20,042 nucleotides of DNA, from contig DXZS01000005.1 of assembly GCA_019419505.1 (NCBI GenBank), positions 1-20,042 on the forward strand. Reading direction: 5' to 3'. Positions 1-7,206 of this stretch are shown piece after piece. The translations under genes and the position numbers were made by a program. Each line of letters opens with the position of its first letter. Position 1 is the first letter of the stretch. The notes beneath the pieces were generated by a model, which saw only the letters and a list, made by a program, of their open reading frames with translations, was not told where the DNA came from and did no database searches. The DNA is from Collinsella sp. Lineage in GTDB: Bacteria > Actinomycetota > Coriobacteriia > Coriobacteriales > Coriobacteriaceae.

Positions 1-97
1 TGCGGCGTAGTCGCTATTTATTCAGTCCAAGTTTCGGGGCGCAGTTCACAGGCACCTTTGTGGTGGTTCTGGCCGATGCAGCGGCATGCCTTACTGT

Positions 98-160
98 TTT
101 GTCTCGATCTGTAACATCTGGACGGACAAAAGGTCTCTATCTGTTACAGATTGAGACAAA
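98..160. repeat. Inverted-repeat hairpin, copy 1 (REP-like)
   Basis: The arms TTTGTCTCGATCTGTAACA (98-116) and its near-exact reverse complement (142-160, one mismatch) are separated by 25 nt. The same arm recurs at 179-240 with the same 25-nt spacing, so the region holds two copies of one hairpin unit about 81 bp apart. It is probably a dispersed intergenic repeat. I see no coding potential here. Confidence 0.75.
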
Positions 161-178
161 GGTCAGGGACTAAGACGT

Positions 179-240
179 TTTGTCTCGATCTGTAACAGTT
201 AGACGGGAATTCGGGCCCTAGATGTTACAGATCGAGATAA
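179..240. repeat. Inverted-repeat hairpin, copy 2 (REP-like)
   Basis: Second copy of the unit: the arm at 179-197 pairs with 223-240 across a 25-nt loop. The arms match copy 1 while the loop sequence differs, so selection or copying appears to act on the stem. It lies just downstream of the terminator of the minus-strand DXS-like gene. Bases 1-97 before the two copies show nothing I can identify. Confidence 0.75.
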
Positions 241-255
241 TCGCGCCACGAAAAC

Positions 256-294
256 AAAAACCTCCGCAGGGGTGCTTCCCTTGCGGAGGTTTTT
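256..294 (-). terminator. Rho-independent terminator of the DXS-like gene
   Basis: The arms AAAAACCTCCGCA (256-268) and TGCGGAGGTTTTT (282-294) are perfect complements with a 13-nt loop. The hairpin abuts the stop codon at 295-297. A/T runs on both sides mean it could work in both directions. Confidence 0.9.
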
Positions 295-2076
295 CTACTC
301 GTTGAGCAGTCTTGCGGCTTCGGCGGCCATGTTCTCGACCGTCATGCCGTTCTGCGCAAGCAGTTCGTTGGGGTCGTAGCGGTCGGGGAAGCCCTTGGCG
401 ATGCCGAAGGTGCGCGTGCGCAACGGCGTGCATGCCAGATAGCATGCCACGCGCTCGCCCCAGCCGCCGTCCAAGATGCCGTCCTCGAGGGTGACGACAA
501 GGCGATGCTCGGCGGCAAGGCTGTCGAGGAACTCACGGTCAAGCTCGGTTGCAAAGCGCGGGTTGACGAGCGTGGCCTCGATACCGTACTCGGCAACCAG
601 GTGGTTTGCCACGCGCTCGCCCAGCTCAAAGAAATCGCCGAGCGCGAGCACAGCAACGTCGCGACCCTGGCGCACCACGTTGTAGCGAACGGTGCTGTAG
701 TCGGCGTCTTCGGCGGGCGCCAAATCGGGACGGCTTACCAGGCCAATACCAGGCACACGAATCGCCACGGGATGCTCGCGGTGGTCGAGCGACCAGCTCA
801 GCATGGACAGGTATTCTTCCATGCAGGAAGGCGCCAAATAGTGCATGTTGGGAAGACCGCCCAGCATGGAAATATCAAAGAACGAGAGGTGCGTCTCGGA
901 CGTGGTGCCAAAGATCGACGCGCCAAACACCAAGATGGTTACGGGGGCGTCGTTGAGGCACAGGTCGTGCCACAGCTCGTCGTAGGCACGCTGCAAAAAC
1001 GTGCCGTACACGCCAAAGACCGGCTTGGCGCCCGAGCGCGCAAGCGCGGTGGCGAAGGTCACGGCGTGCTCCTCGGCAATGCCCACATCGACGAACTGTT
1101 TGCCGGCGGCAGCGCGAAGCTCGGGTGTAAAGCCCATGATGTAGGGCGTGGCGGCCGTGATGCCCACGACCTGCGGATCGCGCTCGATGGCGGCGCTGAG
1201 CGCCTCGCCCGTAATGTCGGCATAGGTGCGCGGCGCAGGCTCGCTCGGATGGCCCGGGCAGAGCTTGCGCCCGGTCGCCATGTCAAACGGGCCCACGTGG
1301 TGCCAGCGCTCGGGGTCGTTCTGGGCTGGTTCAAAGCCCTTGCCCTTGGCGGTGGAGACGTGCAGCACGATGGGGTGATCGATATCGCGCAGTTCCTGCA
1401 GCGCGTCGACGAGGGCTAACACATCGTTACCGGCGTCCAGATAGCGGTAGTCGAGTCCCATCGCGCGGAAAACGTTGCGCTCACAGGTGCCGTTGCTGGC
1501 GCGCAGCTCGGCCAGATTGCGATACAGGCCACCGTGGTTTTCGGCGATGGACTGGTCGTTATCGTTGACGATGATGATCAGGTTGCTGTCGAGATCGGCG
1601 GCATTGTTGAAGCCCTCAAACGCCAGGCCGCCCGAAAGCGAGCCGTCGCCAATGATGGTGATGACGTTGTACGCGTCACCCGCCAGGTCGCGAGCGTGCG
1701 CCAGGCCGCAGCCCAGGCTTACCGACGTGGAGGTGTGGCCCATGGCGAACAGGTCGTGCTCGGACTCGTCGGGATTGGCAAAGCCAGAAGCCTCACCATA
1801 ACGCTCCGGATCGATATAAGTGTACGCACGCCCGGTCAGCGCCTTGTGGGCGTAGGTCTGGTGTGACACGTCAAAGACAATTTTGTCGGTGGGGGAGTTA
1901 AACACGCGATGAAGCGCAACCGTAAGCTCAACGACGCCCAGGTTGGGGGCAACGTGCCCGCCGACGGCGGCGGAGCTTTCGAGGATTGCCTGACGGATCT
2001 CGCCGCAGAGCAGCGGAAGCTCGGTGCGGTCGAGAGCCTTGACGTCCTTGGGCGTTGTCGTTTGCGTAAGCAGCAT
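295..2076 (-). CDS. dxs: 1-deoxy-D-xylulose-5-phosphate synthase-like TPP enzyme
   Basis: 593 residues, shorter than usual DXS (about 620-640). DXS joins pyruvate and glyceraldehyde 3-phosphate in the first step of the MEP isoprenoid pathway. Seen: the DXS N-terminal region with H41 and H72/H77, GHTSTS near 114, TPP/Mg motif GDGS (143) plus NDND (171), the catalytic Glu in AEEHAV (E335), and FLQRAYD. With a constant offset of 35 from E. coli numbering, E370, R398 and H431 are kept. However, R420 is Gly385 and D427 is Thr392, so the usual DR-G-VG-DG-TH segment is rewritten. R440 probably matches R478. This looks like a divergent DXS subfamily whose real substrate is uncertain. The start is ATG with GGAG 11 nt upstream. 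It stands alone, divergent from the HD gene, with its own terminator. Confidence 0.85.
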   Translation of the reverse strand: MLLTQTTTPKDVKALDRTELPLLCGEIRQAILESSAAVGGHVAPNLGVVELTVALHRVFNSPTDKIVFDVSHQTYAHKALTGRAYTYIDPERYGEASGFANPDESEHDLFAMGHTSTSVSLGCGLAHARDLAGDAYNVITIIGDGSLSGGLAFEGFNNAADLDSNLIIIVNDNDQSIAENHGGLYRNLAELRASNGTCERNVFRAMGLDYRYLDAGNDVLALVDALQELRDIDHPIVLHVSTAKGKGFEPAQNDPERWHHVGPFDMATGRKLCPGHPSEPAPRTYADITGEALSAAIERDPQVVGITAATPYIMGFTPELRAAAGKQFVDVGIAEEHAVTFATALARSGAKPVFGVYGTFLQRAYDELWHDLCLNDAPVTILVFGASIFGTTSETHLSFFDISMLGGLPNMHYLAPSCMEEYLSMLSWSLDHREHPVAIRVPGIGLVSRPDLAPAEDADYSTVRYNVVRQGRDVAVLALGDFFELGERVANHLVAEYGIEATLVNPRFATELDREFLDSLAAEHRLVVTLEDGILDGGWGERVACYLACTPLRTRTFGIAKGFPDRYDPNELLAQNGMTVENMAAEAARLLNE

Positions 2077-2203
2077 CGTTGTGGGTTACTCCATGCGAAT
2101 CGAGCGCCGGCGCTCCCTCGGCCGGCACAATTGCACAAGACAGTCTCGCACTTTTTGGCGTTTGATATGTGACGGCGGCGCGGTAATTCGCCAACTGGTG
2201 GGG

Positions 2204-2215
2204 CAAAACGTTTTG
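2204..2215. promoter_or_regulatory. 12-bp palindrome in divergent intergenic region
   Basis: CAAAACGTTTTG is a perfect palindrome in the 228-nt gap between the divergent dxs-like and HD-domain genes, so it could be an operator for either. I could not assign convincing -35/-10 pairs in this gap. Confidence 0.35.
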
Positions 2216-2304
2216 TCCGATGCCATACTAATATGTTCCATGATGTTTTTATCGATTGTGCACAGGCCGTAGCTTGTCGCCGTGAGTCGCTGGAAGGAGA
2301 CAGC

Positions 2305-2841
2305 ATGTCTGATGTCGTTCGTGCCGAGAAAATCGCGTGCGAAGTAGACCATGCTGCCCGTCAACTGGCACAGGCGGGCCGTCTGGACCTGACGCGCGAG
2401 TTTATCCAGCATGGCGATGTGACGGTGTATACGCATGTGACCTCGGTGGCGCGGGCGAGCCTGTCCTTTGCCGAGCGCCTGGGCCGCGTCGGTGTCTCGG
2501 TCGACCGTGCCTCGCTGCTGCGCGGGGCCCTGCTGCACGATTACTTTCTCTATGACTGGCACGATCCCGACCCAAGCCATCGGCTGCATGGCTTTCGCCA
2601 CCCGTTTTTTGCCCTGGCGCGTGCGGAGGAAGATTTTGAGCTGACGTCTCGCGAGCGGAATATTATCGTGCGGCATATGTTTCCGCTGGTACCGGTGCCG
2701 CCGATGTGTCGTGAGGCATGGATTGTGTGCCTGGCCGATAAATGGTGTGCCCTGCGCGAGACGGTCGCCGGTCGTCTGCGGCGCAAAGACGAGACGGTCG
2801 ATAGCGTGAGTAGCGAATCGAGCGAAAAGAGGAGAGGGTAG
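2305..2841 (+). CDS. HD-domain metal-dependent phosphohydrolase family protein
   Basis: 178 residues from the ATG at 2305, chosen because AAGGAG (2294-2299) lies just upstream; the frame stays open further upstream but has no ribosome site. HD signature: His in YTHV (residue about 42), then LLRGALLHDYFLYDWH with the HD pair, a later RH pair in IIVRHMFPL, and LADKW where the family's second Asp is expected. This pattern fits HD-fold phosphohydrolases; substrate unknown. The stop codon is 3 nt before the GTG start of the CmpB-like membrane gene, whose ribosome site lies inside this reading frame, so the two are translationally coupled. This pairing resembles gene pairs I know from Firmicutes (recollection, not a search). 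Confidence 0.8.
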   Translation: MSDVVRAEKIACEVDHAARQLAQAGRLDLTREFIQHGDVTVYTHVTSVARASLSFAERLGRVGVSVDRASLLRGALLHDYFLYDWHDPDPSHRLHGFRHPFFALARAEEDFELTSRERNIIVRHMFPLVPVPPMCREAWIVCLADKWCALRETVAGRLRRKDETVDSVSSESSEKRRG

Positions 2842-2844
2842 ACG

Positions 2845-3864
2845 GTGGAAACCGCGATCGACATGGCGTTTAGCGGCGCGACGCTTGCCGCCTGTCCGCT
2901 CTCGGCACTGGTGCTCTCGTTTGCCTTCTACGGTTTTTGCGGCTGGGCATGGGAGTCGACGGTCTGCGCCATGCTCAATCACGGACGATTTGCCAACAGT
3001 GGCTTTTTGCTGGGACCGTGTTGTCCTATCTATGGTGTGGGCGGAATAGCCTGCTGGCTTTTGCTGCGCGGGATTCCGGATGCCTCGAGCCAGTTTGTCG
3101 CTGCAGCGCTCGTATGCAGCGTGATTGAGTACAGCGTAAGCGTGCTGCTGGAAAAAACAACGGGCGCTCGCTTTTGGGACTATTCGCACCTGCCGTTTAA
3201 TCTGCACGGACGTATCTGCCTGTACTGGGCATGCGCGTTTGGCCTGGGTGTGTTGTGCATTTGCCGTTTAGTGGAGCCGGCATTGCTGGGGCTGCTTGGC
3301 CATCTGCCGGTGCTGATTGTGCGGCTGTCCGCCTTTATCGTCGCGGTCGCGATGATGGTCGACGCGGCGTGCTCGTTGGCGAGCTGGCGGCGTCTGTCCG
3401 ATCAGCTGGAGCGCGTGCGCGCCGACCTTGCCGACCGCATCAACGAGTCGCTTGCCGATGCCTCAGAGTCAATGCTCGAGCGCATTCCCGAATCGACGAT
3501 TGACTCGGTGACACAGACGCACATCCGTAGCCGTGCCGTTAACGCGTGGCTGGCCGAGCTGGGTGACGCGACGCTCGATGCTCTGCGCGAGAAGGCTTCG
3601 ATGCCGACGTTTATCGCGGACGGCGCTCGCGGCCTGGCGCTCGCTGCCCGCCGCGTGGCCGATGCCGCGCCGAGCATGCCGCGTCCGTCGCTCAGTCGTC
3701 GCCTTGCCGGCAAGTGCATGAGCCGTCCGGTGCCGAGTGTATCGCTCAGTCGTCGCGACCTGCGTTTCTTCAATGCCTTCCCGCGCTTGCGCATCAACCG
3801 CTACGAAGGTGTTATTCGAGCAACTAATCTCCGCGACCGCGCCCACGAGCTGTTCCGCCGCTAG
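2845..3864 (+). CDS. Putative ABC-transporter type IV (CmpB family) membrane protein
   Basis: 339 residues, GTG start at 2845 with GAGGAGAGGG ending 6 nt upstream; an ATG at 2863 is a poorer alternative. The N-terminal 180 residues hold about five hydrophobic segments and the hallmarks of the CmpB-type family (formerly 'putative ABC-transporter type IV'): FYGFCGWAWES, GFLLGPCCPIYGVG, EYSVSVLLEKTTGARFWDYS, and FNLHGRICLYW. No ATPase domain is present and the family's transport role is unproven. Residues about 185-339 are a charged, Ala/Arg-rich cytoplasmic tail. It forms a two-gene operon with the HD protein. I see no clear terminator after it. Confidence 0.8.
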   Translation: METAIDMAFSGATLAACPLSALVLSFAFYGFCGWAWESTVCAMLNHGRFANSGFLLGPCCPIYGVGGIACWLLLRGIPDASSQFVAAALVCSVIEYSVSVLLEKTTGARFWDYSHLPFNLHGRICLYWACAFGLGVLCICRLVEPALLGLLGHLPVLIVRLSAFIVAVAMMVDAACSLASWRRLSDQLERVRADLADRINESLADASESMLERIPESTIDSVTQTHIRSRAVNAWLAELGDATLDALREKASMPTFIADGARGLALAARRVADAAPSMPRPSLSRRLAGKCMSRPVPSVSLSRRDLRFFNAFPRLRINRYEGVIRATNLRDRAHELFRR

Positions 3865-3989
3865 CCGGGACGGGCGCGCTCACGGCTTCCTTGCTCGCGT
3901 ATTTCCCGTCCGTTTCGCGTCCGTTGCCGCGCCGTTTCCAAGATTGCGGCACCGTTTCCATTCGACAACGCCGCGTTTAACAACGCCGT

Positions 3990-4007
3990 AACTGGTCTAC
4001 ACCAGTT
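3990..4007. promoter_or_regulatory. Palindromic operator resembling a NagR/DasR (GntR/HutC) site
   Basis: ACTGGTCTACACCAGT (3991-4006) plus a flanking A-T pair forms a 7-bp inverted repeat around CTAC, 56 nt before the amt start. The core TGGTCTACACCA differs by one base from the TGGTCTAGACCA consensus for DasR/NagR-type GntR regulators, which respond to amino-sugar phosphates. Upstream lies a 9-bp direct repeat CCGTTTCCA (3932-3940, 3952-3960). I found no confident -35/-10 pair. Confidence 0.5.
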
Positions 4008-4062
4008 GCCCCTCGGCCGCATTATGGGCGCCGACAACGTTCATGCGACCAAGGGAGAGCGA

Positions 4063-5340
4063 ATGTACGATACGGGATCGACAACGTTTATGCTCGTCTG
4101 CACCATGCTCGTGTTTTTAATGACACCGGGTCTGGCGTTTTTCTATGGCGGCCTGTCCAGGCGCAAAAATGTCATCAACACCATGCTTATGTGCTTTGGC
4201 GCCATTGGCCTGGTTGGTGTGCTGTGGATTGTTGCCGGCTGGTCGCTGGCCTACGGCGGCGACGGTTCCAGCCCGTTTATTGGAGGCCTTGACCAGCTGC
4301 TGTGCCTGCCGGTACTCAACCAGGTGCTGCAGGCGGCCGAGGGCAATGCCGCGGACGGTGCCGCCTACCCTCAGATCATCAACATTGCCTTCCAGATGGC
4401 ATTTGCCATGATCACGGCTGCTATCGTCACGGGCAGCCTGGCCGGCCGCGTTAAGTTTGGTGCCATGACGGCCTTCCTGGGCATTTGGCTGCTTGTGGTC
4501 TATGCGCCGCTCGCCCACATGGTTTGGGGCGGCGATGGCTCCTTTATCGGCGACATCATCGGCGCACTCGACTTTGCCGGCGGCGACGTGGTACACATTT
4601 CGTCCGGTCTGACGGGCCTGATTCTCTGCTTAATGCTCGGCCGTCGTCGTGGTTTTGGCATGGTGAGCTACCGTCCGCATAACGTGCCGTTTGTGGCGCT
4701 GGGCGCCGGCCTGCTTTGGTTTGGCTGGTTTGGCTTTAACGGCGGCAGCGAGTTTAAGGCCGACGCCGTGGCGGCGCTTGCCATCCTCAACACCGTGACG
4801 GCCAGCGCGGCGGGCATGGTCTCGTGGCTTGCCGTCGAGCGCGTGCATACCGGTCGCCCCACGCTGGTGGGCGCCAGCACCGGTCTGGTTGCGGGCCTTG
4901 TGGTGGTCACGCCGGGTGCGGGCTTTGTCGAGCCGTGGGCGGCGCTGGTCATGGGCCTGATCGTCTCGCCTGTCTGCTACCTGGCCATCAGCCATCTTAA
5001 GACCAAGTTTGGCTACGACGATGCGCTCGACGCGTTCGGTTGCCACGGCATCGGCGGCATCTTGGGCGGCGTGCTCACGGGCCTGTTCTGTGTGCCGGAG
5101 CTCTCGTGGACCGGTAAGGGTGGCCTGTTCTACACGGGCGACGTGTCGCTGCTCGTCTCGCAGATTTTGGGCATTGTGGTGACGGTCGCTATTGTACTGG
5201 TGCTCGACTTGGTGACCGCCGCGGTGGTCAAGGCGCTGTTCCACGGCAGCCTGCGCGTGGACGAGGCCGACGAGGCGCTGGGCCTGGACGCGAGTCAACA
5301 CGGCGAGAGCGCATATCCCTCCTTCTCGGGACTTGACTAG
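4063..5340 (+). CDS. amt: Ammonium transporter Amt
   Basis: 425 residues; ATG at 4063 follows AGGGAGAG. An in-frame TTG at 4006 overlaps the operator palindrome and has no ribosome site. Amt/Mep/Rh channel: about 11 membrane helices. Functional residues line up with E. coli AmtB at a constant offset of 10: D170 in DFAGGDVVH (D160), H178 (H168), and H328 in DAFGCHGIGG (H318), the twin-His pore. Other family marks are TPGLAFFYGGL and WFGWFGFNGGS. The C-terminal tail after the last helix (about 35 residues) is where P-II proteins bind. The P-II gene follows 146 nt downstream, the usual pairing, with a cruciform repeat between them. Confidence 0.95.
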   Translation: MYDTGSTTFMLVCTMLVFLMTPGLAFFYGGLSRRKNVINTMLMCFGAIGLVGVLWIVAGWSLAYGGDGSSPFIGGLDQLLCLPVLNQVLQAAEGNAADGAAYPQIINIAFQMAFAMITAAIVTGSLAGRVKFGAMTAFLGIWLLVVYAPLAHMVWGGDGSFIGDIIGALDFAGGDVVHISSGLTGLILCLMLGRRRGFGMVSYRPHNVPFVALGAGLLWFGWFGFNGGSEFKADAVAALAILNTVTASAAGMVSWLAVERVHTGRPTLVGASTGLVAGLVVVTPGAGFVEPWAALVMGLIVSPVCYLAISHLKTKFGYDDALDAFGCHGIGGILGGVLTGLFCVPELSWTGKGGLFYTGDVSLLVSQILGIVVTVAIVLVLDLVTAAVVKALFHGSLRVDEADEALGLDASQHGESAYPSFSGLD

Positions 5341-5344
5341 CGGC

Positions 5345-5437
5345 TTCCCCAGGCACCGCACCTTGGGTTTCAAACCGTCGCTTGCGTACAAAAGTACGCG
5401 GCGCTCCTCTTTCAACCCAATCTGCGGCACCTGGGAA
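5345..5437. repeat. Imperfect cruciform repeat between amt and P-II gene
   Basis: Outer arms at 5345-5370 and 5411-5437 share the TCCCAGG, GCCGCA and TTGGGTT blocks as reverse complements with a few mismatches. An inner hairpin GCGTAC-AAAA-GTACGC (5384-5399) sits at the tip. It fills most of the amt-P-II gap. It may be a dispersed repeat that also acts as a partial terminator or mRNA stabiliser; it has no T tract. Confidence 0.65.
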
Positions 5438-5486
5438 ACCCGCGTCTCATGTAAAGGGATACGTTGATTATTGAGAGGAATTCATT

Positions 5487-5825
5487 ATGAAAAAGATCAC
5501 GGCTATCGTGCGCCAGGAAAAGCTTGAGGTTCTTAAAGATGCGCTGTTTGCTGCCGATGTTCGCGGCATGACTATCAACCAGGTGCAGGGCTGCGGTGCA
5601 CAGCATGGCTGGAAGGAATACGCGCGCGGCAACGAGTTGCTTGTCAACACGATCCCTAAGGTGCAGTTCACGCTCATTTGCGCCGATGAGCATGTCGACG
5701 GAATTGTCGAGATTATCTGCAATGCTGCTCGCACCGGTGCCGTTGGAGACGGCAAGATCTGGGTCGAGCCGGTCGAGGAAGTTATCCGCATCCGCACCGG
5801 CGAACACGGCCCCGCCGCGGTGTAG
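5487..5825 (+). CDS. glnK: P-II family nitrogen regulator
   Basis: 112 residues, the standard P-II length; GAGAGGA precedes the ATG by 7 nt. P-II trimers bind ATP/ADP and 2-oxoglutarate and gate Amt or control nitrogen enzymes. Seen: MKKITAIVRQEKLEVLKDAL N-terminus, T-loop with Q39 and K58, B-loop TGAVGDGKIWV, and C-loop IRTGE. Alignment to E. coli GlnB needs no gaps up to residue 60. Position 51, the Tyr that is uridylylated or adenylylated in other bacteria, is Leu, and position 46 is Ala instead of Tyr. A Tyr occurs at 45. So control is probably by ligand binding alone, not nucleotidylation. GlnK is favoured over GlnB because of amt linkage. Confidence 0.92.
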   Translation: MKKITAIVRQEKLEVLKDALFAADVRGMTINQVQGCGAQHGWKEYARGNELLVNTIPKVQFTLICADEHVDGIVEIICNAARTGAVGDGKIWVEPVEEVIRIRTGEHGPAAV

Positions 5826-5840
5826 GACAATCTTTCGCCT

Positions 5841-5872
5841 AGCGGGCGCGTCTCTCTTGGGACGCGCCCGCT
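5841..5872 (+). terminator. Strong GC hairpin after P-II gene
   Basis: The perfect 12-bp arms AGCGGGCGCGTC and GACGCGCCCGCT enclose an 8-nt loop, 15 nt after the P-II stop. A T tract is lacking, so termination may be partial or Rho-assisted. Confidence 0.6.
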
Positions 5873-5906
5873 CTCGTCTACAATATCGTGCAGACGAAGG
5901 AGAGGC

Positions 5907-6770
5907 ATGCCCATGATCAAGATGTTTGCGAGTGACTTAGACGGAACGCTGTTGAATGCCCTGCACGAGGCAGACGGGACCATTCGCCGTGTCATTCGCG
6001 AGCTGACCGAGGCTGGCCTGCATGTGGTTCCCGCGACCGGACGCTCGACGCTGCCGATCGGCGAGCATGGCTTTACGGGCCTGGCGCTTGACGCCTGCTG
6101 CTCTAACGGCTCCATTGTGCGCGACAGTCATGGCGAGGTGCTCAAGACCTGGACCATCGACCCGCAGATCACCGAGGAGCTGCTCAAGGAGTTTCCGGAC
6201 ATTTGCTTTGATTGCTCCACGCCCGATGGCATGTTTTCGAGCGGATCGTTCGAGATGCACCAGGCGGGCTTTAAAAAGGACAGACCCATCAAGCGTATCG
6301 TGATGCGCGGCATGCGCGCGCGTGGCGGCTATCACGAGGAACAGTATTTCGATCAGTCGATCGGCGACATCCTGCGCCACGATGTGTGCAAGATCAACTG
6401 CCGCGTGACCTCGCCCGAGCTGGAGCGTGACCTTAAGGCGTATCTGGCCGAGCGCTCGGACCGCGTGGTCAACGCGCCGTTCGATCCGGTGATGTTTGAG
6501 ATCACGGATGTGGCATGCAACAAGGGCGAGAGCGTGGCCTGGCTGGCGGGCTACTACGGCATTGCCGAGGACGAGGTTGCGGTTTACGGAGACGGCGGCA
6601 ACGACATTGCCATGCTCAAACGTTTCCGCCACAGCTACGCGACCAAAAACGCAAGCGATGCAGCTAAGACCGCCGCGAGCGCGACCATCGGTAGCTGCAT
6701 GGTCCACGCCGTCCCCAAACACATGCTCGCCACCATGCGCAAGCAAAACTCCCGCACCGTCATCGAATAA
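5907..6770 (+). CDS. HAD-superfamily (Cof type, subclass IIB) hydrolase
   Basis: 287 residues. Cof-like HADs dephosphorylate small phosphometabolites in the cytoplasm. All four HAD motifs are visible: DLDGT with nucleophile D10 and acid D12, Ser/Asn in CCSNGS (S66), Lys206 in NKGES, and GDGGND (228-233). A cap domain of about 110 residues lies between motifs II and III, as in subclass IIB. The start is ambiguous: AAGGAG at 5897-5902 is 4 nt before the ATG at 5907 and 10 nt before a second ATG at 5913. The substrate cannot be told from sequence. It appears monocistronic, with a palindromic repeat directly after its stop codon. Confidence 0.9.
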   Translation: MPMIKMFASDLDGTLLNALHEADGTIRRVIRELTEAGLHVVPATGRSTLPIGEHGFTGLALDACCSNGSIVRDSHGEVLKTWTIDPQITEELLKEFPDICFDCSTPDGMFSSGSFEMHQAGFKKDRPIKRIVMRGMRARGGYHEEQYFDQSIGDILRHDVCKINCRVTSPELERDLKAYLAERSDRVVNAPFDPVMFEITDVACNKGESVAWLAGYYGIAEDEVAVYGDGGNDIAMLKRFRHSYATKNASDAAKTAASATIGSCMVHAVPKHMLATMRKQNSRTVIE

Positions 6771-6800
6771 TGTGGCAAAGGGATAGTCCCTTTGTCACAT
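6771..6800. repeat. TGTGRCAAAGGGA hairpin, left copy
   Basis: TGTGGCAAAGGGA, TAG loop, TCCCTTTGTCACA: a 13-bp stem with one G-T pair starting on the base after the HAD stop. A near-identical hairpin is at 7521-7551. It may act as terminator for the HAD gene, although it has no T tract. Probably a dispersed intergenic repeat. Confidence 0.7.
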
Positions 6801-6853
6801 GGGAGATGCCGGCTTTTGGCGTATAGGACTGTTACGCTTTCGCCACCAACAAA

Positions 6854-7052
6854 TTTCGAGTTATTCGGCCTGTCGGAGGTCGTTAAATGGCTAAAGATGC
6901 CCTCGCAGGAACATTCATACCTCTAACGGTGTTTGATTCGGTGACGTAAGTGCGCAAATGGGCATGTATGCGCTCAAATAAGGACAAAAACTCTCAGATA
7001 ATCCCGGTGGTGCATTTATGCAGAACCAGCAGCGTGGCCGAATAACTCGAAA
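6854..7052. mobile_element. Small inverted-repeat-bounded element (MITE-like)
   Basis: TTTCGAGTTATTCGGCC (6854-6870) recurs as an exact reverse complement at 7036-7052, giving 17-bp perfect terminal inverted repeats around 199 bp. No transposase is present, and I see no clear target-site duplication. The interior begins with a strong SD and a 20-codon frame. It could be a deletion derivative of an insertion sequence or a non-autonomous element. Confidence 0.5.
6887..6949 (+). CDS. Possible 20-residue peptide inside the inverted-repeat element
   Basis: ATG at 6887 has an excellent GGAGG (6875-6879) 7 nt upstream and encodes 20 residues starting MAKDALAGTF, ending at TAA 6947-6949. Too short to assign. 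It may be the stub of a transposase start or a cargo peptide. The case rests only on the ribosome site. Confidence 0.3.
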   Translation: MAKDALAGTFIPLTVFDSVT

Positions 7053-7078
7053 AATGTAGGTAGCAGTTCGGCGACAAG

Positions 7079-7119
7079 CTCGGGTATGGCAAAGGAACTG
7101 CTCCTTCGCCATGCCCGAG
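7079..7119 (+). terminator. Long hairpin upstream of toxin locus
   Basis: An 18-bp stem (7079-7096 with 7102-7119, two non-Watson-Crick pairs) with loop ACTGC. It is followed by TTCCGATCTTCT, a weak U-rich tail, so it could insulate the toxin locus from upstream transcription. Confidence 0.5.
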
Positions 7120-7131
7120 TTCCGATCTTCT

Positions 7132-7177
7132 GATATGCGAACAAACATTCGCATATCTAACTGCGCTTTGATAGAAT
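7132..7177 (+). promoter_or_regulatory. Palindromic operator overlapping promoter of small toxin gene
   Basis: GATATGCGAA-N6-TTCGCATATC (7132-7157) is a perfect 10-bp inverted repeat. Its right arm contains the candidate -35 TTCGCA (7148-7153), 18 nt before -10 TAGAAT (7172-7177). The centre, CGAAC-AAAC-ATTCG (7138-7151), matches the Gram-positive SOS box CGAAC-N4-GTTCG at 9 of 10 positions. LexA control is an inference. Confidence 0.5.
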
Positions 7178-7206
7178 TGATACTGTTGGCGGCAGTTCCA
7201 TGTGCC

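Noticed and set aside
98..240. Possible CRISPR array
   Set aside because: Only four repeats, in alternating orientation, with hairpin geometry; no cas genes in the window.
505..1419. Plus-strand 304-codon frame inside the DXS-like gene
   Set aside because: Opposite strand carries clear TPP-enzyme motifs over the whole span.
2086..3207. Minus-strand 373-codon frame across the HD and CmpB genes
   Set aside because: It crosses two coupled genes with strong family motifs; no family features of its own.
6915..7154. Minus-strand 79-codon frame over the inverted-repeat element
   Set aside because: Runs through two hairpins and the element boundary; no ribosome site or recognisable domain.
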